Under the pieces are notes generated by a model. That model was given only the letters and a program-made list of their open reading frames with translations, did not search any database and was not told the DNA's origin. A stretch of 64,000 bases of DNA, taken from Oegoconia quadripuncta (lineage: Eukaryota > Arthropoda > Insecta > Lepidoptera > Autostichidae). Shown here in pieces: positions 32,964-46,800 of this stretch. A program made the translations under genes and the position numbers. The stretch covers positions 4,836,501-4,900,500 of the forward strand of contig OX438747.1 of NCBI GenBank assembly GCA_949316235.1, read 5' to 3'. Position 1 is the first letter of the stretch, and every line of letters starts with the position of its first letter.

Positions 32964-33296
32964 AACCGCCTCCGTGGCTCAATGTAAACAACATTGGGTT
33001 TACGATTCGGAGGTCGCGGGTTCGATCCCCAGCCGGGTACATGTTTAAGTACTCGGTTTGGTTGGTGGTAGGGCATTTTAAATGTCCGCCTGGCTAGCTA
33101 CCACCATCTTATCTAAATCTGCTGCCAAGGAGCAATGTTTATAGCATTGTTGTGTTCCGGTTGTCAAAGATAAGATAGCCAGTCCCCCAAATGTGTTGGG
33201 GTTTCCGGGTCAGTACGCTTCCACCTTCGACCTCATCTTCACTTAACATCAGGTGTGATTGAGATCAAGTACCAACCCGTTATGCACAAAAAAAAA
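32964..33296 (+). repeat. SINE family A, full-length copy
   Basis: This is a complete 333-bp reference copy. It has the tRNA-like head (AACCGCCTCCGTGGCTCAAT; box B GGGTTCGATCCCC), the body with GGTAGGGCATTTTAAATGTC, GGTTGTCAAAGATAAGATAG and TTTCCGGGTCAGTACGCTTC, and the tail GTGTGATTGAGATCAAGTAC with poly(A). Polymerase III transcription from the internal boxes is expected for such SINEs. Confidence 0.85.
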
Positions 33297-33349
33297 TCTT
33301 AGAGCCGTATTAATAAATCGATCTTGAGATTGAGACGAATTGTACCCTA

Positions 33350-33380
33350 TGCACCATTGACCTGGACCATCAATGGTGCA
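33350..33380. other. Perfect 11-bp-arm hairpin
   Basis: TGCACCATTGA (33350-33360) and TCAATGGTGCA (33370-33380) are exact inverted repeats with a 9-base loop CCTGGACCA. They may be the end of a small palindromic element. No terminator or RNA gene role is supported. Confidence 0.6.
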
Positions 33381-34050
33381 AAAGAGACTAATTAGTTTCG
33401 TTTGCACCAGTAACATTTATACAACTACTTCACCATACTTAATAATAAATTTAAGACTTTAAGTAGGATCGCGTCTCAGTATCAATACAATTTTTTGATA
33501 CTATTTTAATATGCAATAGATTTTCTAGCGTGAACTTAAGGTCATTTCAATCTTGAGAACGGTATTACTACTGTGCCATGTTGTTGGTAATAAATTTCTC
33601 ATGACAACAGCAGCCTGCGCGCGGCGCGACTCCGATGTCATTTTCTATAAAGTCTTCTTCCTCTAGGATCCGTTGTCACTACCCAGACCAGTGTAAGCTG
33701 GCCACGCGGCGCTACCTGAGCTGCATATGCTGGAAAGGTTACGACCATCTTGAGCCCCGAGTATAGTATTGGGTAGCTCTATTAAATAACCAATTATATG
33801 GAACATTAGGAACATACGCACCCAAAACGGTCCCAAAAGGGCCGTAGAGTGAATCATGAAGTCAACAGGTCCTAGTAGATTGAGTATTATTTAACTACAC
33901 TTAGTTAATATAAACTACTAAGGCCGCTTAATTAAACTTGGTCCACGATAATTGGATTACTAAACCAAGCTACGTAGAAGTTGGCCAAGGCCTTTAACTT
34001 GCCATATAATGAACTAATTGACGCTAAGATGGTTATGTTATTGTTATGAT
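33381..34050. other. Intergenic stretch
   Basis: No gene or repeat was identified with confidence. Short minus-strand ORFs at 33663 and 33932 have no recognisable content. Confidence 0.3.
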
Positions 34051-34052
34051 TA

Positions 34053-34290
34053 TATAAATAAATAAAATAAGATATCCTTGGACATATACAGACAGCGTCA
34101 TCTAGTTCCACACTAAGCAACTAGGCTTATGTTGTGGATACCAGATGGTTGATACACTACACAAATACATTTTTTTTTGTAAATAAATGCATATATAAAT
34201 GAAAAACATCCATAACTCGGGTACACATCTCCGTATTCATCATACAAATATATGCCCCTAGTTTCTAACCACTACACCAAACAGATCGTC
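34053..34290 (-). repeat. SINE family B copy lacking the box B segment
   Basis: GATATCCTTGGACATATACA, GCGTCATCTAGTTCCACACT, AAGCAACTAGGCTTATGTTG and CTAACCACTACACCAAAC follow the family B order on the minus strand. Sequence between the ATATGCCCCTAG and TTTCTAACC blocks, where box B lies in other copies, is deleted. Confidence 0.75.
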
Positions 34291-34828
34291 CGTTCCATTT
34301 CCAATTCCATTCCTAGGAGTTGACCAAAACGAGATTTTAACAAATCTAAAGGAGATTGACCACGGCACTGTGGACTTCAGTAAGTAGCATACATTATTGT
34401 GTTAGATTGAAACCTAGTGTATTTTATAGTAGTAAGTGGATTCTTTCAAAAATACGTTAAAGTTGCAATACAATTCTTCGTATTAACTTGAAATGGGCTA
34501 TCAAAAATCAGGATGAAATAATTAGTAAAAAATAAACATTTGTCATTTTTAATGTGTAATTTTTTATTTAAATAGAATGACTCCTCGTTTTCATATTTAT
34601 AGAGGCACGTTAAAAAAGAAATTACATTTATTAGCTACATTAATCACGAGAGACAACTGTTAATTGAGCGATACCACTGATGGTCATTCTCCTCTGCGCC
34701 ACACTTATTATATCTCTGTCTGTGTATCTATAAAGGTATGTATTCAGTCTACCTTTACACAGATGAGTGATAAATTTATAAAATTTCGCAAACTAAGGAG
34801 ATAATTGATGAGATTGAAGATAGATGAC

Positions 34829-34986
34829 GACCAGTTTGGTGTAGTGGATAGTGATCCTGTCAGCGAAACCAACGATTGCGGGTTCGAATCCCGCTAGGGG
34901 TAAATGTTTGTGTAATGAATATGAATATTTATTCCCGTCTTGGATAAATATTTATCCGTTATCTAGATACTAGTATCCAAGCTTTA
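34829..34986 (+). repeat. SINE family B with good tRNA-like head
   Basis: CCAGTTTGGTGTAGTGGATA with box B GGGTTCGAATCCCGC begins the copy, which ends with TATCTAGATACTAGTATCCA. The head resembles a tRNA but lacks a complete acceptor stem, so it is a SINE rather than a tRNA gene. Confidence 0.75.
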
Positions 34987-34990
34987 CTTA

Positions 34991-35326
34991 GGCCCGTATT
35001 AATTAATAAATCAATCTCAATAGAAGTCTTGAGGCTGTATCAACCCAGATGCGTCTTGAGCAGTTGACGCTACCTCAAGCTCTGTGCTAATTTATAAACC
35101 AATCTTGAGATCTACCCAGCTGAGATCACTTCTCAAGTATTCGCCTCATCGGGGAATGAATGACAGTCTTCAGTTTCGTTTATTAATACGCGCACCTCTC
35201 AAGTGAGTACTGCTTGAGTATGCACGTGCTTTTCAGGTCTCAAGTTAGGTTTATTAATCGACACGTTTACTTGAGACCGATCACAAGGCTTTTCTCAATC
35301 TTGAGAATGGTTTATTGATACAGGCC
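34991..35326 (-). mobile_element. Harbinger-like MITE, 336 bp
   Basis: The ends are GGCCCGTATTAATTAAT and TTTATTGATACAGGCC, with TTA on both sides (34988-34990 and 35327-35329). The inside is the reverse of 28297-28629 almost end to end. It is the longest copy of the family in the window. Confidence 0.8.
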
Positions 35327-35798
35327 TTAGTTTGGGGCTAGATGATTGGTCTAAGTGTGCGAAACATTTATTTATACTAAATTTAAATAAATAAAACAAT
35401 ATAAAGAGCACACAATTTTATATTTAAATCTAAAATACACGTACAATAATCGTAAACATAATATACTTAACGCGTAAGCTATTTCAGTCTATCTTTACAT
35501 AGATGCTTTCAATATATTAATATTTTCTCTACTATAAATAAATCTTTATAAATTTTACATCTTTTTAAGTTCTTCACGCTATATTTTACTGAAAATAGTA
35601 AAGTACTAGAAGTACAGGATTAGAAATTTAGAAAGAAGTTAGATCACGAAAAAAGATCTTAGTAAAACAAAATGCAAAATACCATGATCTATTGTAGGTT
35701 CTGTTGCAAATGCAATAGTAATTTCACATTTCCAAAATTTTTGTCTTCTGTACAATAACAACAATGACCATTTACATGTTTGCTTGAATTTCTAGCAT

Positions 35799-35905
35799 TT
35801 TTTTTAGCACAACGGATTAGCACTTGACCTCAATCACACCTGATGTTAAGTGAAGATGAGGCCGAAGGTGCTAGCGTACTGACCGGGAAACCCCATCTTA
35901 TTTGG
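35799..35905 (-). repeat. SINE family A, 3' part
   Basis: TTTTTTTTAGCACAACGGAT, CACTTGACCTCAATCACACC and TGATGTTAAGTGAAGATGAG are the family A tail on the minus strand. The copy stops at CCCATCTTATTTGGAG. Confidence 0.75.
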
Positions 35906-38900
35906 AGTTATTATTATATAGCATGATCTTATATTTTTAGCAGATACAATACCCTACAATAAAAAGTAACATGATTTCTATGAAAACTATCAACAGCCAT
36001 TGTTGTATATGTACTCAAACACGGACTAAGAAGTAATGAACCATTAGTTAATTAACTGAATTATTCTAAATTGACGAACAAAAAACCCCACTTGCAATTG
36101 CAAAAAAAATACCTACCATACCTAGTGTTCTGAACACGCACGTGTAAGCACACAATTTTAAGAAAACTATATTATTTGGTTATTTGGTTTCACATATACT
36201 TTCCGCTCTTTCTGTTCTATACAGGTCTTAGGGGATTGAAAAAAGGGCCAATGCAAATAAATACTAGATAATGTATACATTTACGTAAACTCTCCCAAGC
36301 TAATGTGGACGAACTCGTCCTTACAAAATTGCAAGAGTTTGACAGATGATTATACATTACCATTTTTTAGTTTCATAACATTGTTAGAATCATCTCGCTT
36401 ACACTGAGCGGCATTTGGATGAATATAAGAGACCATAGGTCACTTCCAAGACGAGATACATATTATCTGCATTACAGCAGTATTGAGCTCTTAGAAAAAA
36501 AAAATGTGCACATATCTGAGTAATTGCTTCATTTATCCACATTAGGGAAGGACAAAGCAATAGCGTTTACGGCCATCTCTCAAATTAGCAGCACATGGTA
36601 CGGTTTTTTTAAATATTGCCCACGGGAATATTTATCGATAATTGATATGGATGATGGCAGGAAGTGTCACATTTCCGAGATATCGAAAAGTGTAAATGGA
36701 GGCTTGATGCAAATATTCTTTGGACTGATAGCTTTTCTCTTTTAAGTCGTTTTCTACTTGACACAACTAAATTGTAATGTCGCTAGTAACGGTAGAAACC
36801 TATGAAATGCTTGCTGCTTTTAAAATTGGAGATGTTTTCCAATCCCCACTGTAACTCAGTATCAACAGATATATATATTTAACATAATCTACATTGCACA
36901 TTCAAATTACTAACTACATTGTTACAATTACCAACTAATAGGATTTACACACGTTAACATCACGTTATACACACACAGTTCAAAACACAACACAGACGAT
37001 ATATTTAGAGGATACCTCTCAACTTTGTAATCTTTGCCTGTGGTACAAGTTTTCTAATTATTACTTCGATTAATTTAAAAAAATATACATAAACTCAAAT
37101 CAAGTCCAAAGTTCCTTGTCTTTAAAAGTATAGAATCAACAACTTAATTTGGCGATTTTGTGTATAATTTGACTACACGAAAACAAGATGCAGTTTATGA
37201 TTTATGTGCGGATAGATTGCATACAAATACCCTTAACATCACCAAACTTAATGTTAAATATGCGTTCTATTTTATTAGCAAGTGTATTAATATATTGAAG
37301 CACCAATGGCGATAGAATAACTATTTAATTGGGCGGTATACAATCTTCAACACAACTTGTACAGAAAGTGCAAACACATGTGCTGTAATGTGTGTGAAAT
37401 TAAGTGTTAGAATCAAGCAAGTCTTGCCAATGACACTAGAAAGTATCGTACCAAATAAAGCACGTGTTTTATACCATTAATCCAAATAATCACAATCAAT
37501 GAACACGTACAAAAAATATAGTAAATCAAGATCTAGCTTTCAAACTAAATTTATACCGTATTCATTTGTAAATGACAGTTCATACCACAAAATTGCACAG
37601 ACAGAATTTCATTTCGATCAAACACATAATTTAGAAACAAAAAGAACCATGTGAATCAACCGCCAAATCTCGGAGATATTGGTGTACATACATTAAAAAA
37701 AAATACGCCCCGAATACAGAACCTCCTCCTTTTTTGAAGTCGTTTAAAAATAGTATTATATTTGTCTCGCTTACGCAGGACCCTTTGGTTTACAATTTGG
37801 AAAAGTCATACCACAAGCATTGACATACTTAACTAATACCTGAAACTGTGTTTAGTATCTTATTAGCTAACATTTCAAACATCAGTTTCAGAAGAAAAAA
37901 TAGTACAGAAACGAAGAATATAAATTAAAGAACCAACTAATGGCTAATTTTAGTCAATGTAATCCCAATGTTTGAGAGTAATAATGAGATCATAGAGGCA
38001 CCTCCAATATATCCAGTTTAGTAAAGTTATTAGACTAATATTTACATGCCGATTTCCTTTTATTAGCACCTAAGAACATAATAAATGCAACTTTATTTAG
38101 GTGGTTTTATGTAATACTTAGGGACAGTGTTCCCAGGTACAAATTTACAGGGGGCGGTTAAGGAGAATCCTGAAATAGGAAGTTTATTGAGAGATCTACG
38201 TCCTGAAGTCGGACTTCCACATTCCACTATAGTATGGCCATTTTATGTAAAGATAATGATATCATGTTAATTTAAATCTATTGGAAATAATTATACGGTT
38301 TACGCATTTATTATTATTATAATAATATTAAGGTCACAAATTTTGTAATATCAACCGTTTTTCGTTAATATGATCTATAAATTTTTGCTCGCAAACAGAT
38401 TAATGATATTTACAAGGTTAAAAGACAGGGTCCCATAAATGATGTTAATAACTTTGTTTAAGGTGAACATAGGATAAACCAATTTGTCCAAATATCTACA
38501 ATATAGTTCAATAAGGGTACAACTGAATAGCCCACATCAAATCCCATTATATAATGGCCATACTGTAACCGCCACTCATTCATCCAAGACAGTAAGGAAA
38601 TCGGCAAAGCAAATCACAACAGCACACCAAAACTTACAACTAAAAGTGATCACATGAATTTTAGAATATTTTGTACCCACTTATATTCTACCAAACCATT
38701 TATCCTGGGTCAAAACTATGACTCACAATATCCTTCGAAAAAGCACGCGTGGAAAGTCATACATTTCTAAACACGCAGATTTTTGTAATAAGTACTATAA
38801 GAAACTATGACCGGAACCTCCCTGTGTCACTGTAACACATTTAAGAGAACGAGACACAACACTCATAGCAATCTATCCCTTTCTCTCAACTGAGACAAGT

Positions 38901-40054
38901 TAAACACAATAATAGCTGAAACAGACAAATATAAAAATTAGTTCTTAATTAGATGCAAACTGTAATTTTAGAAAACAATCAACAAAACCGCGACTGTACC
39001 AACGAAATTTTGGTAAAAATTTTCCACATCAAGTAATAATTAACATCTCAAAATCAAAAACCTTTCAAAACGCGTTCAATCAAAATACAATCAAAAAGTT
39101 CATAAGCACGTAAATTAGTCAAAGTGGTATGTAAATCTATCGAAATGGGTAAGGGAGCTGCGAAGGCCCACCTCTGTGCGAGGCGGGTGCGGGCTGCGGA
39201 CTTTAGGAGGTCGAGCGAGCTATTTCACAATTAAAATTATACCGGTTTTGCCTCTTTCGTATCATAAATCAGCTAGGTTTCCAGAGACGATACATAGATA
39301 CAAACGAACTAAATAAAGTCAACGATTTATCGCATTGAAACTAGAAGAAGACTGCAAAAAATTGCGCGTCTCCTATACTTTAAGGGTTAAGGGTACCCAT
39401 TCCTCGAATGTCGGCCTCGATTTACGCACACATCCAAACGTTTCTCTGCATAAGGCCCACGTGTAGGTCGGGTAATTAAATCTATTTGCGAGTATGAGTG
39501 CGGGGAGGTCAACTAAAGTTGTCTGTCAGTGGAAATTTGGAAGAATTATGTGTGAAATTAGCGCGATTGACCTCCTATTCATGCCGCTCGTTCTAACCCA
39601 TCGCCCCCTATACACAGCGGTGGGCTTAAAACTCTTACCGCCTTACCGCTGAATATATTTACCGAACAAAATAATTCATAATAACTTGTCGTAGATAAAT
39701 TATCGAAATAAATATATAGTTACAATTTAATGTATACTTGGTACACAAACGAATGTACATAGTTACAAAAATAAGGTTTTTTAAGACCTTCTTACATACA
39801 TGATTTATTGGGAGTCACGAAATAAGGCTATGCCAGAATTCCAGGTACCTTACCGATGTTTTGTAAAGCATCAATACAAAAATCTTATTGAGAATATATT
39901 TGAACGACCACTACATTAAGTGCAGTTAAGCATATACAAGTTATATGACTGATATATGAATGTATTAATTAAAGGCAGAAAAATCTAAATTTTGTAGGTG
40001 ACACGTTCATTAAACGGTTTATTTACCACATTTTAAATGTTAGTGAGAAAATAA
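35906..40054. other. Long AT-rich stretch downstream of fzr
   Basis: Roughly 4 kb without a supportable gene. A locally GC-richer part at 39130-39230 and 39360-39640 has no coding frame I recognise. A 73-codon plus-strand ORF at 36524 shows no known motif. Part of it could belong to a long fzr 3' UTR, but no transcript evidence is available. Confidence 0.3.
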
Positions 40055-40110
40055 TATAAAAAAAAAATAGCACTTGACTGCAATCACACCTCATGTTAAG
40101 TGAAGATTTG
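40055..40110 (-). repeat. SINE family A, 3' tail
   Basis: A poly(A) run followed by TAGCACTTGACTGCAATCAC and CTCATGTTAAGTGAAGAT is the family A tail on the minus strand, with several substitutions. Confidence 0.6.
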
Positions 40111-40818
40111 CACCAAACTCCAAAGTGATTTTATATACATCAAACAAAGATATAAAATAACAAAAAATAGGCAAGTAATTATGTTACCCTCATTCATGGC
40201 ATAGCATTCTATTTTCATGACTATAGAAAGGTCTTGTAGAAATTGCATTACGGTAATGCAAAGGAATGACATTAATTGCGTTAGATCAGGCGTACTCGAG
40301 AGTATATCTGCATTCAATTCGTTAAAGAACAATAAGTAATATAGAAATCTATATTTCAACAATCCAGAACGTTAGGCAGTCTTAAAACAATGTTCATACA
40401 GTAATGCGCAAAGTGATTATACAAGCAAACGTAAACGTTTGCTTGTATATTAAAATATGGACACATTTGCACTGCATTTTGACAGAACACAATGCGCGTC
40501 TATCAGAACAGAGTTATTCGGGGCTCAATACTGAAACGATTACCCCATTAGGAACCTAGAGCCTTACTTCTACGCAAGCGAAATCTTTTAATAACGAATT
40601 AGAATACAAATGAACATTCCACAGGAACTAAAACACCTCGAATCGCTTGAAATATAAATATTACAAACTAATAAATATTTTCCGTTGCCGTCGGCAACAA
40701 AATAAATAATCTATTAAACTATGATCTGTACACAACACACATCCAAACACATTTGGTAGATAGTCTATGCCAATGCACACAGCATCATTGTCTAAGCCAC
40801 AGGTTTCACTAGAAATGT

Positions 40819-43800
40819 TTATCTGAGCGCTGTGTAGAGGTTGAGAACGCTCTTGTTCTCTTTGTGCGATGGCGTTTTCGAGAACACGTTCCAGAAACGC
40901 AGCGTTTCATCTCCAGCGCCAGTGACGATCGCCTCGCCGTCCGGTGATAACGCCAGGTACAATACTCTGTACGAATGACCAGTTAGTTTTGCCACCTGGG
41001 AAAAATAGATAATGTCACAAACGTTTATCCCAAAAGGGGTGATGAAAGTTATCCCAAAAGTAGAAGTGTGGGTATTCTAAAATGCTTGAAACAACATCCG
41101 ATTTACCATTCGATATACATACACACAAATATATACGTGACTGGTGAGTCTCATGCAAAGTCTATAGATGTTTTTGGTGTAAAGTCCCTTGGTCGCCTTT
41201 TATGACTCCCACGGGAAGAGACCAGTTGGTCTAATTTTAAATGCCGAAAAATGAAATATAAATAAATGAATATCCTTAGACATACACACAGCGCCATCTA
41301 GTTCTACAGTAAGAACTATAGGCTTGTGTTGTTGATGGTTGATATATACTACATAATTATTTTTTTTGTAAATAAATACTAATTAAAATGAAAACATCCA
41401 TAACTCAGGTACACAATGTCCGTATTCATCACACAAACATATGCCCCTAGCGGGATTCGAACGCGCAACCTTTTGGTATAGTGGTCAGAGTAGCTAACCA
41501 CTACACGAAACATATCGTCAAAAAAAAATTACTCGGTAAAATAAACATATTGAAAAAAAAACACTACGAGTACATGATTTAAGTACTCGGTTTGGTTGGT
41601 GGTGCCCTACCACCAACCAAACCGAGTTTTAAATGTCCGCCTGGCCAGCTACCACCCTCTTATCTAAATCTGCCGCCAAGCAGCAATGTTAATAGCATTG
41701 TTGTGTTCCGGTTGTCAGAGATAAGATAGCCAGTCCCCCAAATGTGTTGGGGTTTCCGGGTCAGTACGCTTCCACCTTCGACCTCATCTTCACTTAACAT
41801 AGGTGTGATTGAGGTCAAGTACGAACCCGTCGCGCATAAAAAAAAAAAGAAAGAAAATTAAGGCGTTTTAGTAGTTTTTTCATCGTACCTCGTTACATCG
41901 TACCGTTTATCGTTTAGCATCCAGGGGTTCTATTCCACAAATTCATCGTTATCGTCATCGGTTACGTTCTGACATGTGATTGGTTGGCTCGTCCCTCGCT
42001 CGGCAATTTGACGGTTTCTCATTGGTCAACGTAATCGATGACGATACCGATGAAGTTACATAATCTTATGGGCACACCTTTCGACGCAGCTGTTTTCTGA
42101 TTCCAATAATAATTTAACAACTCGCTTTCTATATTTACGATACTTTAGTATTATAAATTTTAAATATAAATACCACTATAGGCAATACAGCGGGCGAAGA
42201 CTATTGAAAAAGAAACCAGAGTCGAATGTCGACAAATAACTTACTTGGGTAAGAGAAGGATACTTCCAGACCAATATTTGGTTCTGCGAGTAGCCGTGTG
42301 TGGAGACCAGTTCGCTGGAGTGCTTCGACCATGCCAGGTTGCACACTTGCGACCCTGGGGACAAAGTGCCACATAAGTAAATGTTGTTAACCCGAGAAGA
42401 GCGCGTTTCCCCTTTCACCCTTTATTATTTAACATCGGAAGTGATTTCGGTTCAAAGGCTCAATAATCCCACCGCCCGGCTGGACTGAACCATTCAAATA
42501 AAACAAAATCCAGAGAGGCCTCACAGGCTAAATAATCCCCCTATAAAAATATCTGAACCTCTTTTTGGTTGGTGGTAGGGCATATTAAATGTCCGCCTGG
42601 CTAGCTACCACTATCTGAGGCTCAATAATTCCCCCCCATCTACACACACATTAACAGCCCGCAAAATCCCACTGGACATTAAGCCTCTGCGAGAGGCCTA
42701 CGTTCTGTGGCTGATATGATGATGGGACGATTTTCATCTCTCTCGACGGGAGGATGTGAGTGTGTGAGCTGTACTCACCGGTGTCGACGCACTGCATTGG
42801 CTGCGAGGTGAGAGTGTTCCAGAAGCGGATGCAGCGGTCGGCGGTGCCGCCGCCCGAGGCCAGCAGGCCGTGCTGGTGCGGCGACCACGCGATCGCCTTC
42901 ACCGCCGCCACGTGCGACGCGTACGTCTGCACTGGCGCCGTAGAGTGCTGCAACCATACATACATAACGTGACTACCTTATAACAACAAAAACATAAACT
43001 TGGCGTCAATAGAATTTAAAATTATTAACAATGTAACAGCGTAACACGTTACAATTTAGAAACTATATTTTCTGTAGACAATCAGCATGTAGCATAGTCA
43101 AATGTTCCTTACAAATTTCACGCATGGTGATTTCATTTTCAAGTCTGTAAATATTGGACAAAAGATACATTTGTCTTTGGAAGTTGATGGAGGGGGTGTC
43201 GTTGAAGATTCGGGTCTCTCAATATCCGTACAACGCTTCATATGCTTTTACAGTGGTTCAACAAAAATCTCACCTACAAAAAAATTATGGAAGTGCTCGC
43301 GTGGGGTTCCTTTGAACCCCAGACTCACTCTCCAGATATATAATGATGTAATGAACGTTTTAGAAAGCTACTAGGCGCGTACAAAATTTAGTTACAATAT
43401 TCGGGGAATGTCGGTGGCTCACCGATTAAGATCTCCCAATTAAAAACTCATTGGTACATGGCATTGGTACATAATTTTAATTTAATTACTTATGTGCAAT
43501 TATCCAACTGCTCTCTTAAACGGAGAAGGAAAACGTGAGGAAACCTGCATGCCTGAGAAATAAAAATTCAAAGACATGTGAAGTCCACAACCCGCATTAG
43601 GCCAGCGTGGTGGACAATAGCCCATACTCGCTCATATACGAGGGAAGGCCTATATCCCTGAAGTGGGATGTTTATGGACTGATGATGATGATTCGGGGAA
43701 ACACATAACTTTGAATGTGGTTTGGGGTCCAAATGTACCCCGCTTGATGTATGAGGTCCACAGACTATCGGCACTTTAGGTTATGTAGTGACAATATAAC

Positions 43801-46800
43801 TCACCATGGACCACACGAAGAGCTTGTTGTCGTTCCCACCCGACGCAAGCGACTGGCCGTCCGGAGACCACTTCAGCCCGCAGACTTCCTGCCGATGCCC
43901 TTGGAGCACCCGCGACGATTGCACCTCTGGAAATGTTGCAAAGCCGGAACTCAAATTAAATAATAAATTAAAACGTTTGTTTTGAGTTTCTTTTTACAGT
44001 GTTACATTTTATCACACACTTCTACCAAACTATAGTTTATGAGCAGAAAATAAAGGGTGCCTGGAAGAGATCACTGTTAGTGATAAGGCTATAATTGTAG
44101 CGATAAATGTAAAATGTATATTCTCCTTTTGTGCAATAAAGGTATTATTATTGTATTGTGAATATACTCTCTTGATTTTAACAATATTACAATGTAATGT
44201 AACTATTTTCAAAAAATATCGATCAATAAGTTCTTTACATTTATGAAAAATTTTAACGAGAGCAAATATCACGACTAAATAAACTATTTTCAGTAAATGT
44301 AAAGTAAGCCATTGATATTTTTTTTTGAAATCTTAGCATCTTCTATATTTCGGACACTTACACTAATCATCTAGTCCCAAACTAAGCAAAGCTTGTGCTA
44401 TGGATACTAGGTAACGGATAAACATACATAAATATTTATATAAACTTCCATGACTCAGGAATAAATGTTCGTATTCATCACACAAACATGTACCCCTCAC
44501 AATGTTCACAGTGGTAACTTTAATATTGTAGGTTTTACAACTAAATACGTAACCTAAAGCTAGCTACAGAATGGTTAGAACTCTATTACTGATAGGTGAT
44601 CTATCCTTCTACAAAAAATCAGGAACTTTAAGATTATAGGAAGTTACGTTTACTGGACTGAAAAGCTACTTAGTTTCGTCAAGCTTATGCATTACATTTA
44701 GAAGTCTGCTTTGGCGTTTTATGTAGAGCGTATGAATGACCTCACCTGGCGTCCTAGTGTCTCTCTGCCGTATATGCCTATCTCTCGAGCCGGAACTGAG
44801 TATGTCTCCGTTCCACGCCAGCGCGCCCACTCGAGCTATGTGTCCTTGGAGCTTTTTCACCTGGGAAACAATATTATATTATATATTCTTCTTCAGTGTA
44901 GAATACAAATGTACCTTGAAAGTCAACCTGTTTTTAGGATTCTATACATCTTTTTTTTTTTTTTTTTACAAATTATAAATAAATAAATATCCTTGGATAT
45001 ATACAGACAGCGCCATTTATTTAGACTTCAGTTCTCTCTTTTTTAATTTAATTTTTGCCTAATGTTCGTAGACATTCGTTGATGAGCCTAAATAAAAAAA
45101 ATAAAGCAACATCACAGGTCCTTGAACCTCCCTATCGTACCGTCGACAGTACAGCTGTAACAAATTGGCTGTGTGACACTATCAGAAAGAAAGAAGAAAG
45201 AAAGAAAGAAAAACATTTATTCAGCTTACAATGGGCATGTACATGAAAATTTTTTTGAGAAATTTAAACTAAATCATAATAATGCAAGCTGACATAGGTT
45301 CCAGCTCAGCATAATGCTGTGGCAAGAACCATATAATACCGAGTGTATTAATTCTGTGCCACAGCGCTGATTTTCAGCTGGCACCTTTGTAGGAGGTTAG
45401 GCGCTCATAGAATAATTTAAAAGAAAAAAAAAAACAAAGAAATATCAGAAGTGTAAACGCAGCGAGACCTCCTTATATTGGAAGCGTTATGGTCGCCGTG
45501 CGAGAAATTGTACATTGGAGACCGTGTTCCATTCAGAATGTGATGTGGTTCATGTAGGTTTTGAAAAAGAAATCATCGAATATAAATTCATACAACACAT
45601 GATGTTTCGCGAATTAAGGACATGAGTATTACCTCTTTATTCACGGCGACATCCCAAACACTGATGTGTCCTTTCTGCGTGCCGACAGCGACCAGGTGGC
45701 CGCGCTCGCTCCACGCCACCGATGTCACCGCATTGCCTTCAGAGGATAAGTCGCATAACCGCGTCACCTGAATTATAACACAGCGTTAGAACTCTCTACT
45801 GTTAATTTTAAAATGTTATACAATAACTGTGTTGTCTTAAAACTATAGTTTATCTCTTCGTACACGAATACCTACAGGTATAGATACAAGCAAAGCAGCA
45901 CAAGTCATTTTCAAAATATATGGCGTACGGTAGATAGTTATGAGCAACACTTAGACGAAAAAAGCACCATGAGCAAGGATTTCCTGTGGACCTATGGATG
46001 TCCACAACAGAACGATTTTTTTTTATGCACAACGGGTTGGTACTTGACCTCAATCACACCAGGTGTTAAGTGAAGATGAGATCGAAGATGGAAGCGTACA
46101 GACCCGGAAACCCCAACACATTTGGGGAACTGGCTATCTTATCTCTGACAACCGGAACACAACAATGCTATTAACATTGCTGCTTGGCGGCAGATTTAGA
46201 TAAGATGGTGGTAGCTAGCCAGGCGGACATTTAAAATGCCCTACCACCGGTTTGATACCGAGTACTTAAACATGTACCCCGCTAGGGATCGAACCCGCGA
46301 CCTCCGAAACGTAAACCCAATGTTGTTTATATTGAGCCAAGGAGGCGGTTAAAAGGATCACAAGGAATTCACAAGTTCACAATGATCATGTCGATAATGA
46401 TAATTCAGGCATGTTTGAGCCTACATATCACTAATAAGAGTTGGGTAAACTATACCCAACTTACAATACCATAATAGAAGTCTGTTGCCAAGTTTTGTCT
46501 TGAGTCTGGGTACTTTTAATATAAATTCAACCATATACCAAAAAACATACTTTTCTGAGTTGTTACTTTTCTTTCTAAGTTATTGTTTACTTATGTTGTG
46601 CGAAGTATATTTTTTTGTGCCATCACTAATATAGATAAACAATGGCTTTTGTCAACGATCGTTGACGCAAGGGTTTAAGCGTCAATATAATTACATGTCC
46701 TTCAGGATGATCAGATCTGTGCGATTTGTCTAATTGCATTACCCACCTGGCTTGTGCAAGCGCTCCACAGGTATACACAGCTCCCCAATCCAACGCTGAG

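Noticed and set aside
32995..33040. tRNA gene
   Set aside because: Box A and B-like sequences occur, but the acceptor stem is not closed and the same sequence recurs in many truncated copies with poly(A). It is a SINE head.
33932..34120. 62-codon minus-strand ORF
   Set aside because: It overlaps the 3' end of a family B SINE and has no motif.
34829..34905. tRNA gene
   Set aside because: The GTTTGGTGTAGTGG...GGGTTCGAATCCC head looks tRNA-like, but it continues into the family B body found at several loci.
43102..43374. 90-codon plus-strand ORF in an fzr intron
   Set aside because: No recognisable motif and no conserved context; it lies opposite to the gene in a repeat-rich intron.
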